Positions 36,809-48,209 of a DNA stretch of 64,000 nucleotides are shown here, piece after piece. Origin of the DNA: Stercorarius parasiticus (Eukaryota; Chordata; Aves; Charadriiformes; Stercorariidae); assembly GCA_013396915.1 (NCBI GenBank), contig VWZL01005037.1:727140-791139 (forward strand), in the 5' to 3' direction. Position 1 is the first letter of the stretch; every line of letters begins with the position of its first letter. The translations under genes were made by a program, and so were the position numbers. A model generated the notes under the pieces. It was not told the DNA's origin and searched no databases. It saw nothing but the letters and a program-made list of their open reading frames with translations.

Positions 36809-39089
36809 TATGTTATGTAATTAGCAAGCACATTAAGAGATCTGATACCAAGGCAAATGCAATGAAAGAGTTAAGGTAGTTCTTCAACTGCTCCACTTAA
36901 CGAAGCTAGTATTTTAATGGTCCCAACTAGGATTAGAAGTTAACACCTCATTAAGATGAATGGGGGATATAGTTTGCACCTTTACTGTTGCTTCTATGCT
37001 ATATGGCTTGCAGGCTCCTTCTACTGTTTCTGGAGGGCAGGCTTAAAGAGTACAGGAGTGCATCATTAATTTATATAGGGAAGCCTCTTTGTAAAAGAAA
37101 TGACTAGTGACTGTATTTTTAATGAAACTCTGGTTCTGCAGAAAACCTTTTGCCAGTGTAAAGACCAAAACATCAAGGGATTCATGATCTTTTTGTACCC
37201 ACTCTTTTCCACTGTTAGGTTTCATGGCATAAGAGAAATGTTATTACTCAAAATACCTATTTTATACAGGTGCAGTTCTGTAAACGTGCACTCAGTAAGA
37301 CCTAAGCCCTTCCCATATAAGGAGGAAAACCAGATGTTTCCCTCATGGCCATATTTACATTCAGTATTAAAATGAGTAAAGATCTAAAGCCCACCTAGAG
37401 GCAAATCACAGTTGTGCTTTTAATAATAAAATCTAGTGCAAGTGGGATTGATTCCTTTTCCTCTATCTCCTGTACAAAAAAAATACATATTGTATAGAGG
37501 TAAATGATTTCCCTTTAGTGGACCTTACACATGTTTTTCCAAGGAGGCTGGTACCATGATCCAAATTAAGCTGATGAAGGAAGACAGAGAATGGTCTGAT
37601 AATTTGTCAATATTTATCAAATGATACAATTGCAGGCATTCCAGGGTGTCAACATAATGTGTTTGCATGACACCTCACTGCCTCTATTTTCATTTGCTTG
37701 AAGCCATATAGGTTTGAGATAAAGTAGATACAGAGAATTCCAGGTTAGTCATGATCGATCTAAGATAAGAGCATAAAAAGATAAGAATAACCTATAACTG
37801 TCTTAGTACACACATATACAAAAATCTGTGCACATACACATAGGCATATTCTGGCCTATTCAATCACAGTGAGGATGGTTTTACATTATTAACATTATTG
37901 AATTGAAATAACTAGGGTAAATAGTGGAAATATTTTCTATATAAATATTTATATTTCCCCTCTTTTGACGTCCTTCTATAATTTTAGTTGCCTTTTCAGT
38001 GGAATCACAGATGCTCACTTTAAATGGAGAGGTCTTTTAAATATCAATGCCCTCATATTTACAGAAACAGAACTGGATCTGCAGTAATACAGTATGCCAT
38101 AAATCCAATATTTAAGAGCCCACAGCATCCTTTTTCATTTAAAAGACAAAATTCCCATAGATGCAGTAAATTCTGTAACAGACTTGGAGACCAATGGGAT
38201 ATAGCCTGCAGTGATTAATACTAATTGCTAGCCAAGGTTTTGGAAGGGATTAGTGATTTTAGAGATCCAACTTTGAAAAAATGTCTGATGAGAAACTGAT
38301 TTTCAGAAGAGGAACAGTCTCAACTTCCTGCGAATTGGACCCCTTTAAATTATCTCTGCTTTGGCACCCCACAATGAACACACTTAAAATTGCCAGTTAG
38401 TTGTGGAAATCTTGTCCAGAATTTAGCAATGCTATTATCCATACGATATGTATTTTATTTTTATTTTCCGATTTCTTAAAAATACATTTCACTTGCTCGC
38501 TTTTTGAATCTGTTATACTTTGAATCATAAACTTCTCCATGCTGATGAACAGATAAAATCAATAGGCAATATTTTAATCCAGACATAATTCCTAAGCATC
38601 TAAGGAAGACATTTGCAATGTAAAGGGCTTGATGCCCACAATACATTTACGTGAAATTTCAGTAAGCACTGTATCAGAGTACTCATTTTCCAAACCAGCT
38701 GCAGGCTTGATTTGTTTCTAAGTAATCTAAGTGTACAATTCTTGTTAAGGTGGTATGTTTTGTGACTTTCTTGCAACCAGGAATGAGTTAACTGCAGACA
38801 TGGAAGTGGTTAGATTGTTTCTAAATAATCCTAAATATGTATTTAAGCAAAAAAAGTTTCATAATATTTTCACTCTATGCTATTAGGAATTTTGAAACAA
38901 CTAATTACTGCTGGTATGCAAATTTAGTGAAACCCAATTAAATAAATATCAGATATATGGATAAATCTGCTAGCGAAGACATGTGCTTTATATCAGTTTG
39001 TACACATCCTGTGTTTGCTATGAAACCTGTTTAAACAAATAAGTGATAAAAGACTAAATGAGTCAATGAAAAAAAATCCCCTAAGTACC

Positions 39090-39620
39090 AAGTTGTGAAT
39101 TGTATGCTATTAGATCTCTCCGTGGGTAAACGTGTTGCCTGCTCTACTGTAACGGACAAGCTCCCTCCTAAGTAAATACTGTCTCTTTTAAAAGAACACA
39201 TCTAATAAAGGCCTAGATTGTCTGTGTATCAAGGAAATATATTTTAAAGCTGCTTTTATTGTTTCACAACAAAGCCAAAAGACATTCAGTTGTCAAAACA
39301 ATAATGGTATTTGCATACAATTTTTTTTTTCATCTGGCAAAATACCGTATGAATGGAATAGAGAAAACCAAACTGATTATGTCCAAGCTCATGATTGTAA
39401 AATCTCTGCTACCAAAGATATTTTAACTAGCTAGACTCCATTGATCTACAGCAAAGCTTTGTCAACGAAAGCTTTTTTCTTAAATTGATTCTCCATCTTG
39501 TCTTCTCATTCTTTCGACAGCACACAGCAGGAAGCTCTGTCTACATACAGAAAACAGGATCTTGCTGTAGGCATGGGTATAAAACAAAAAGACAGTGATT
39601 AAAGAAAAAAACAGACTGCT
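39090..39620. promoter_or_regulatory. Candidate POU/SOX-rich regulatory element
   Basis: A perfect octamer ATTTGCAT lies at 39309-39316, six bases after a SOX core AACAAT (39297-39302). Further SOX/TCF-type words, ATTGTTT (39259-39265) and AACAAAG (39268-39274), lie within 50 bases upstream. The surroundings are complex and non-coding. SOX-POU pairs of this kind occur in neural and stem-cell enhancers. Activity here is inferred only from motifs. Confidence 0.33.
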
Positions 39621-40199
39621 GTTAGTATTTGATCTCAAAATTATTGATCTTGTCAATCAGTTACAGACACAGAGTGCCCATTTAAATCTGTAATATCTAT
39701 TAATGTTACCACAAAAATGCTGACCGCTGGAAAGAACAAAGAAATCTATATGATAATACAATGCGATGCTTATTTGGATGTATAGCTATTTGTAGTATGT
39801 GAGAGTAAGTGCAACACTCGAGAAAGATCATGTCTAAAATTTCTTTTTAAATTAAAATGATATAAGAATATGAGGTTCATGTGATAGACTTACATTTTGA
39901 AGACTTTGTTAACTAAGAACTTTGATTTCTTTGACTGCCAAAGGCATTATTAGTTTTTATAATGCATATATTAATAACAAAACATTTTTTCCTGTAACTG
40001 ACCCAAAGTCAAGCATTACATTAGGATACTGTTAAAAACCTACTGAGCTAAGCCAGCACCATGCTATCTTTGTCCTTTATGTGAAATTGTATGTTCATTC
40101 TGTTTATATTCTTATTGTAGTTGTACCAATAGTGCCTCTAAACATATTTATGTGTAAATATAATTGAAAATTAGTTTAAAAAAATAATATCTTATTTCA
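39621..40199. other. AT-rich unique DNA, no gene seen
   Basis: No repeat family, coding frame or CpG patch is visible. Confidence 0.55.
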
Positions 40200-40450
40200 A
40201 AACTAAGTGCATGTCAATTGCTGATCATATTAAAAGCAAAAAAGCATTTGACCATTTGGAACAAACCAAAACCCCAAAGATCTTGAATCAATCTCCATAC
40301 CGGCTTTAATTTGCAATCAAGTGTCAATCATTAAACCTTGTCTCCTTAAAATAAGGTGGATGTTTTCAAGGGCAGCAATTATTGCACACAAAGTCCCACA
40401 ATGAACCAGTTTGCAAATACCTAGCAGAAATGTTCATGTAGCATAGTATT
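40200..40450. promoter_or_regulatory. Candidate regulatory element with a TALE-type site
   Basis: TGTCAATCA at 40322-40330 is an exact PBX/MEIS-class TALE homeodomain site (TGATTGACA on the minus strand). The palindrome GCAATTATTGC at 40375-40385 lies 45 bases further on. The segment is non-coding and complex. Motif evidence only. Confidence 0.28.
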
Positions 40451-41739
40451 ATCCTTCTCTCCATCTCTATAAAGAGGGCAAGGCATTTACTAACAATTTT
40501 ATAATGTCTCCGGAACAGGAAAAAGATACAAATAGCACAGATAGTTGCATCTAATCTGCAACTAGTAAAAATATATAGAAAGGTTCATTTACATAACAGA
40601 CAAGTAGGAATGTCTTGTAGTTTTGTGCCAGCCAAAGGTTTTATGGGAAGCCTTTGCCCATCTTTAATATATGTGTAAATTAAATTTTATGAAATGCATT
40701 TTAAATGTACTTCATTGATCTTCTGAATTTATCATAAGCCTCTAGTTCATATTTTGGTGCCAGTCTAGTGTGTCACATGGTTTTGAAACCAATAGAGGCT
40801 CATACAGAAGGGTTTTTCTTTGTTTGAATTACTTTATTGGTTGAGTGGAAGGATTAAAGACAGACTAAAAAGTCATTATGATGATGTAATAAAACACACA
40901 TTCGTTGTTCCTTCACTTTAAAACCTGCTTTTTAAGCACACTCTTCTGTTAGAAGCCAGAATTAAATGTCATTAAGCATCTGGACATAACACTGACTATT
41001 TAAATTTTTTGTTTATTTGTTTTTCTTTTAAGCTAGGCATCACTGAAGTAAAAAAAAGAATTAAAGATTTCAAACAGAAATCATTGTGAATTGTTCATCT
41101 TTTCTTATTATAGATAAAATATAGCTCTCTCAATTACTTTTAAAGTGACAGTTGGATAGAAAATGCAATAACTTCCTAACCCTACTTTTTGTCATTGCAT
41201 GTGAGACTTGATTCACATTAAAAAATAAAAACCTCAAGCATGCTTTTTCGTGCTTTTATATTATGTATTAAGCATCGAGCTTTCAGCGTATGAGAAGATA
41301 CACGTGGAATTCTAGAATAATAAAAAAATGCTTAAATAATATATCAATGAAAAAAAGAATAAAAGAAAACACATCATATTATGCCATGGAACCTAAAAAT
41401 GCTTGTTTTCCTGCAACAGGAAAAATTAATGTGAAACCTTTTCCCTTGCTCCCAAAGAGAGACATTTTTGTTTCTTTATATTTTTGACAAAGTTTTTTTT
41501 TATAATCAGGAAGGAACCTTTCAACGCTGGAACCCACTTCATAACACTAGAGACAAATACACGAAAATTTCTTTCACATTCTTTTCGGTTAAATTATTTA
41601 TCAAGTGATCATGCTTTCTTTGTGCTTTTCTTTTAAGACAGTAGGACTTCACCCTTCACTCCTGCAGTATTCTCCAAGCCCTTGAAATAACTTTTCCTTT
41701 GAATTACTGATTATTGGCATTGAAGTATTTCTCTGCTCT
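40451..41739. other. AT-rich unique DNA, no gene seen
   Basis: This is ordinary AT-rich sequence with short A and T runs and no recognised element. Confidence 0.55.
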
Positions 41740-42115
41740 TCTCCAGGCCTTTGAAGCGTGTCAGGAATTAACTTTTGGGTTCAGCATAGAGGAGCTCCTC
41801 CTGAGTGAGAGGGAAGGGCTCTGTCCCTCCTAAAAGAAGTGCAAGAGTATGTACGGCTGTGTGCCGCGCCAGTGCTGGGACTTCCCTGTTTCCAGGACCA
41901 TGAGAAAACTGCTTGTGCGGATACGGGGAGATATGAGGTTTTCACAGCTATGCCCAAAGGAAACAAGAACCCGTCCTCGCTCCTGAGATCAAGCCCTGCC
42001 TGCTCTGGAAGACACCTGCCACCGTACCTGAAGAGCAAAAGGTTTCCTTTGGAGCCAGGGCTGCTTCTTGCAGGGGGTATGGAAACACAAACTGGGGAGT
42101 CAAGGCCGCGATGAA
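41740..42115. other. CpG-containing GC-rich patch, function unknown
   Basis: About eleven CpGs lie in 41855-42112 (GCCGCGCC at 41863, CCGTCCTCGCTCC at about 41972, GGCCGCGATG at 42104). A 91-codon plus-strand frame opens here and lacks any recognisable domain. A decayed LTR, a noncoding-RNA exon or a small promoter are all possible. Confidence 0.35.
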
Positions 42116-43768
42116 GTTAATGTTTTCCTACACAGGGAAAATTGTTATTATTTCAGGTGTGGAGACCTTTATGCTTCTACCCTATAGAATTGCAGAGGTG
42201 TCTGAATGCAGGTTGTTGCTATGTCTCAGGGTAGACGGCATATCAACGACAGGAAATGCAGAATGTGAACAGGGTGCTAAATCGCCTCTCCCTCCCCATT
42301 TCCACCCATATGAAATGCTGATTACTTGCTGATTAATATCACTGGCAAGAATACAAAAACAAATACTGTGTCTTCCTCTGCAAGTGTTACCTCCCACCCT
42401 TTCCTAGTCCAACAATTTTAGCATTCATTTGCAGTATGATGTACTCCATTAGTTTTTTTGTCTGAATGAAAAAAGAAAACCAACACATGGGACGATGCTC
42501 TTTGTGAAGATTTTCCTTTTACATATATGTGTATGTGTATGTGTATACTATATGCTAATTTTCTCCTTTCACTTCAGCCTTCTTTACTGATTTTAAATAG
42601 CCTCATTCTTATTTCACAAGATCTGAAAATTTCAAGCCCTGTTTATTACTGGGTATAAAAAGTGATGTATACATTAGATTTTCAGAAGTTTAGCTTAATG
42701 AGAGTTTAAAGCAGATTTTCGGATTAGGCAAGTTCCATTCTGATCTGAGACAGACTTAATTTTGGTCTCTGATGTGCAGGCATGTATCACTATCTTGTCA
42801 AGTCCTCTGTTGTTCATGCACATACTTGTGCATCTGGGATGGAGTATGAGCAGCCTGGCACAGCAGATAGCAGTAAAAATATTTAATACCTTGCAGAATG
42901 ATTGTAATGCAAAAAATTGTCAGCAGTGCAAAGCAAGAGAGCTATAAGTATAGGTTTCTGATAAACCAGCTTTTTTCATCCTTATTTATATATTCACATC
43001 AGGTACATGAAAAACTGAGGATTGTTTTGTCACAGATATACTGAAGGAAATGTACAGCTTGAAAAGTAAGAAGGCCATGAGAACCCTCTGGTAGTTATGC
43101 AGGATTTTTGTATCGGTCAAACCTCAGAAGCTGCCACAGTCAGTGTGAAGCTTTGGGTAAGAGAAAAGCCTGGGTGCTTGTTTGGTTACAGAGGTTTGTT
43201 CACCTAGTCATCAGTTCTTCATTGAGGGGCAGGATGAACCTCTGTTCTGACGCCAGATATCAGAGGGGGTTTGAGTGTTTCAGAGCTGAACTTCTTCACT
43301 TCTCTGCCTCACCTACCAACTAACTCATACCCACTCAAAAGGTGCTTATCAGCAAACAGAGCAAACACACACGTGGTTCTCCATTTGTCCATCATGCAGA
43401 AGACGCAAGACAGTATTGGGCTTCCAGTGGCATTGTGGCCACATTTAATGCTCCCATTTCATCATCTTGCTCTGAAATTTCCTTCACTGGAAAATGTAGG
43501 AGGGTTTTTGGGCTCTATAGCATCAGTAACCTCCAAATTTTGGTTCTTAAAGTCATTGGTCAGTCCACACTGACAAGTCTTCGTATTCTGCCTTTGAAAC
43601 AGCCAGCCATAATTTGATCCCTAGATAAAAACCCGTAATGCTGCTAATTATTTCTATTGAAAATTAGCACAGCTGAGACACAGCCCACTGATCCAGAATC
43701 ATGTCCTCTGCGACTACAGTCAGAACTTGATTTCCGTGACAAGCTCTCTTGGCTCTGCAGAAGATGAT
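42116..43768. other. Unique DNA, no gene seen
   Basis: Overlapping plus-strand frames of about 90-100 codons at 43.27-43.62 kb carry no recognised domain. A short (TGTGTA)n repeat lies at 42524-42547. Nothing else stands out. Confidence 0.55.
42524..42547 (+). repeat. (TGTGTA)n microsatellite
   Basis: There are about three perfect hexamer units in TATATGTGTATGTGTATGTG and following bases. Confidence 0.85.
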
Positions 43769-43784
43769 GGCTGCCCTCTAGTGA
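43769..43784 (-). promoter_or_regulatory. Candidate CTCF-binding site
   Basis: GGCTGCCCTCTAGTGA fits the reverse complement of the CTCF core (CCACNAGGKGGCRS) at all but two positions, one of which is a commonly tolerated C/T. It is the best CTCF-like match I noticed. If used, its orientation is toward the start of the window. Confidence 0.45.
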
Positions 43785-44180
43785 CAAAGATATTTCTGCT
43801 GACACATTGCAGTAGATGCAAACATGTTCATAAATAGCGTCTTATAGATCAATATATAGTAAGAGGTTCGGATCTAAGAAAGATAAGAAGTCTTAAGATC
43901 ATGAGCAAAAGCACTGGGCTTGAAAGCATTAGAAAAAGAAGCACTCCAGGTTGACATGCCATCCTCAGTCGCAGCAATTTTTTAAGGTAAATTTTTGTTT
44001 GATCAGAAGTTCCTGGATTTTTTTTTAATTTCTGACATTTCTGTTATCAACTGAACAACCTATGATTATTATAACAAAACCAGAATAAGAGCTCTGCATT
44101 GCAGAGAGGTTCACTTTCTGCTAAAAGCATCCAACTCCCATGCACTCACTGACACAAAATATATATTTTAAAATACTTTT

Positions 44181-44214
44181 ATGTGTCTGTGTGCATGTGT
44201 GTATGTGTGCACAT
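44181..44214 (+). repeat. (TG)n-type imperfect microsatellite
   Basis: TGTG units are broken by C and A over about 34 bases. Confidence 0.8.
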
Positions 44215-46984
44215 CTGTAAGTGGTAACAATCATGTTTTCATAATTTCCTAGGTGAAATCACAAGTTGAACTGAAGGGCCAGTTATGAAGTTTATTTTTG
44301 GAATAGTGCAGACAATATAAAATGTTAGAAACATTACTAGAAATCATGAAGGACCACATTGAGAATGAATAAAAAACTATATTGACTGTTTACATCAGTG
44401 TGTTATTTCATGTTAACTGTGAGGTAGCCCATAGAATATAATGATGTGATTCATAACAAATATATTAAAGAATATTCTATGTAAACTCTGATTCTAATCC
44501 AGGAGAAGTTAGGATCTCATCTACAGGAAAAACATGGGGAAAAATTATCACATTTCTACACAATGATACATCTCAGAATAAGAGATCTGGGAATAAGACA
44601 CGTAAGTTTTCTCCTCTGTCCTGCTGTCTGTAAGAATGCCCTTAGTTAGGAAAATGCATTGGCAAAACATCTCCTTGTTGACAAAAGTAGTTACTATATG
44701 CTGAAGAGTTCTACTGACTTCAGTTGGATTTAAACAAATCACAAATGTCTTCCCAAATTTTAGATGTTTCCTGAAGTAGGGCTTGAGAGAGGATAAACAT
44801 AAAACCCTTCCCTTTCTCCTGGTGTATGTATTTTTTCTTCATACTTATATGGCAGTTTAAGTTTAGCTTCAGATGTTTTACTACTGAAAAGTTTAGCTTC
44901 AGCACAGCAAAATATTTCCAAGAAGTGAGTTTCTACATTTGGCAAAGTCATAATATTGAATTATTTAATTTTGTACATAGGAAGAATATAACAACTTTTT
45001 ATTGTAAGAAACCACATGAACTGTCTGGAATGTAACATTTTAACATAGATAATATTCATGGACTAGTCTGGCATTGCACCTGAACAAATGGAAAGTTGAT
45101 TATTTTAGACATCTTTGTATAATAACGAACCATTCACATGCCGTGCGCTTGAGAGACTTCCCCAGCTATTGTCTTCTACCTATGGGAGATGCTGAAAACT
45201 GTAGCAGTTCTGTCACTGATCCCCTGCAGCTCGCCAACAAGAAACACTGGAAGATCCATAAAAGTGAAAATTTCTCTAGTGTTGAATAAAACACCTCATT
45301 TCTTGGTACCCACTCTCAGTAGATCTCACTGCTTCACTCCAAGCTTATTATAACCAGTTGGTTTATCCAAAGGCAGGGAGTTGGTTTTCCTTGTTATCCA
45401 CAGGTTTTGATAAGACTCTTACGGAACACACTTGGCTATATTGTTGTCGTTCCCTTTAACTGTGAAAAAAATATTCACAAAGTGGCTGCAATATCCGTTT
45501 CAACCTTTCATGCCAAAAGAAACAGGTGCTTCCCATTTTTATACACTGTGACCACTTGTCATGGCCTTTCCAACTTTTCTAGGCAATTGGTGCCCAAACT
45601 ATCCCCCAATTTACTTTATAAAATGGAATTATATGTATTTGTAACATTATTTATTAATTATTTATAGTGGTAAAAGCGATGGGTTTTCTTACATATGGGC
45701 TGACTCTCCCTCTAAAAGTAACTTCTCCCTTTGCTGTTAAGATTGTCCAAGGGACCCAGGTAGCCTCAGTGCACAAAGGCATTGTCACTGTTGTAGATCT
45801 GATTCACTTTAGACAGATATTGACGATTCCACTTCTGCTGAGAGTGTGCAATGCTCATCTGGAGAAAGCCGAATGCCTCCTTTCATTCATTTCTGCCTCA
45901 TTTCAGGCAGAAAATCCTGGTTTGATATTAGACTTATGGCTAACGCTCAGTGCTAATCCAACTGCATCTTATATCCTTGCCTTCCTAGACTTCTCTAAGT
46001 CTCCTCTCCTCTTGCCATGCCTTTGCCTTGCTGAAGTCATGCAAGAGACATTTATAAAAGGTAACCAAATCCAAGCCACCCTTTATATGCTCATAGGATA
46101 CATCTTTCATGAACAAACACAATAATTCCTTAAAATAATTCTGAAGGATGGGGGGGAACACATTCATCTGACTTTCATTCCCTTCCAGAAGTTAATGGCC
46201 CTGTACATTAGTTTCTCATGAAAATACTAACATGAAAACCTTTTGAGATTTAAGCATCTTAGTTCTGTTCATTTTGCTGAACTTCCATATCTTATTTTGC
46301 TTTATTTTATATGCTCTGGATCAGGAAGCAATACTGCATTGAGTTACACCAGCTGACTCTCTGGCCTTAGATCTGTCTTAGAGTTTTCCCTGATAATGTT
46401 TCCAAGTGATAAAATTTGGATCCAGATGCTGAATTCTTTAAATATGTGCATTTTATCATCTTAAGTCTTACCAAATCAAACTACAGGAAAACACCTCATA
46501 TAAGATATCAGTGTACTTCACTTATAGCTGTATCAGCATCTGCCTGTGGAAACCATAGTGACCTCAGATATGGGTCAAGTTGTGCAAGATATCCCCAATA
46601 ACTGAAATAATAACCACCGAAACAGGGGTGTGCTTCACACTCCTCAGTGGCCCCTCTGACCCTCCCTGAAGTGACTCCGTTCTACTGCTTGGCAGTCCAG
46701 TAAAGGACAAACAAGCAGGTTTCCACTGAGTTAGTGATCTGCATCGCATTGAGCTGAACAGTGAGCTTATTCTGAAGGGTCTGATGAGCACCAGAACCAT
46801 GACAAAGCAGGGCAGCTCCGAGTGCAAAGGCAGTGGGAGCCAGGGAAGGGGAACAAGGCTTTTCCCTTTCAGGGACTGTAAGGTGTTTGCCAGCTTGTGT
46901 AACTTAAATTTAAAGATTCTTCATATTAAGAGATCTTTGTATGCCAGATTATTTTGCTGTGGTCTGGTTGTTTTGTGTTGGGGG

Positions 46985-47029
46985 TTTTTTGTTTGTTTTT
47001 TTTTGTTTTTTGTTTGGTTTTCTTTTTTT
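46985..47029. repeat. T-rich (TTTG)n microsatellite
   Basis: T runs are interrupted by G and GG. It is the complement-type counterpart of the AAAC/AAACC tracts elsewhere. Confidence 0.85.
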
Positions 47030-48194
47030 CACCCACCTCTAATAAATTGGGCTGCTATGCTTAAATTTTAGAAAAGTGTGCCATTGTCAAAATGTTTCCT
47101 TTAGATAAGTCACTTTAGGTGAAAACCTATAGAAAGTGGAGAGGGGTGGATGGAACATCACTCTGGCATATCCAAAACAAGGCAATAGCAAGAAAAGGGT
47201 GAGAGGATCACCGTACTGGTTAGAAGGAGTACTGGCAATAACACTACATCTAGGATCCCCACACCCCTGCAGTAACTCCATGCATATTCAGTGGACATTT
47301 TGATGTAGTGCCATTCTCTTGATCTCACTTTGCTCCCACGCAAGGTGAAAGCAAATTATGAAATCTCAGAAAATGCTATGAAACAGGTCTTAAGTTATGT
47401 CTTTGTCAAGGGACTGTCACTTAGTTTGTACCACAACTAGAATCATAACCCAGCTGATCTCTAGGTGCTGCAGAGATATGAATGTTTAATCATGATGATC
47501 AGCATAGAAAACATAACATTTTGAAATATTAGGTGTTGTGTATATAGACTGTCTTTCTAATGGAGTGTCTAAATTTCGTTCTTTGTCTTGGACCTTGATT
47601 TTACAGGGTTGTGTGGCTTTTTTATAATTTAGTAAATTTCCAGCAATTTCTTCTGATGTTGTCATCATCACCAGTTAGTAACACCTGGCTGGATGTGTCA
47701 CGTATCTCTTCCAACCAAGTAAACCAAGTAAATACAGAGCAATTTATCAATAGAATTTCCTTGAGCTGTGTCCCAGAGATTTTATATGTCCTTCCCTTTC
47801 AGAAGTGTCTCATAAAGTCTACTGATGGATCACATCTACTTTTGCATTGGCCTGTTTATCTTAGCACTTCGGCAAGCAGGGAGACTTCTGCTGACATCAG
47901 CATGAGCACGCATGTCTTATTCCATGCTGGAAAGCCATTTGGAAGAATTTAACACTGAAAAAACAGTAGATGAATCTTTGAAGAGTGCACTCACGAAAAT
48001 GGTGCCAGTAATAGAGAGGAGCTAATATTAAAAATTTCTGTGGAGGAAAAAATGGGGATAGAGAAATTGGAGCTATGCAGCTTGGAGAAGGGCAAAGAAG
48101 ATCAATGTGTTTATTATCAATAAATCAATTTGTTAATCCAGGTGGAATTCTGCAGCTGTAGGATGTAGAGGGTAAAAGGAGGTGAGTGGGTGGA

Positions 48195-48209
48195 TTTTTT
48201 TTTTTTTTT
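48195..48209. repeat. Poly-T run of 15
   Basis: This is an uninterrupted T homopolymer. Its length is likely variable. Confidence 0.9.

Larger units (their letters stand above)
29421..39089. other. AT-rich unique DNA, no gene seen
   Basis: Nearly 10 kb have no recognisable gene. Simple repeats at 31.79, 34.49, 35.78 and 36.78 kb are listed separately. A 143-codon minus-strand frame at 29824-30255 starts with a hydrophobic run resembling a signal peptide. It has no recognisable domain, and its length is within chance expectation. A piece at 33.47-33.53 kb and another at 32.50-32.53 kb carry words typical of an old amniote interspersed repeat. Confidence 0.55.

Noticed and set aside
45667..46125. 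152-codon plus-strand open frame
   Set aside because: No domain, no splice context and no neighbouring exons. Frames of this size are expected about once per 64 kb of AT-rich DNA.
48030..48130. Possible CR1 piece (words such as GCTTGGAGAAGGGCAAAGAA)
   Set aside because: The resemblance covers only a few short words and does not follow the CR1 order over a useful length.
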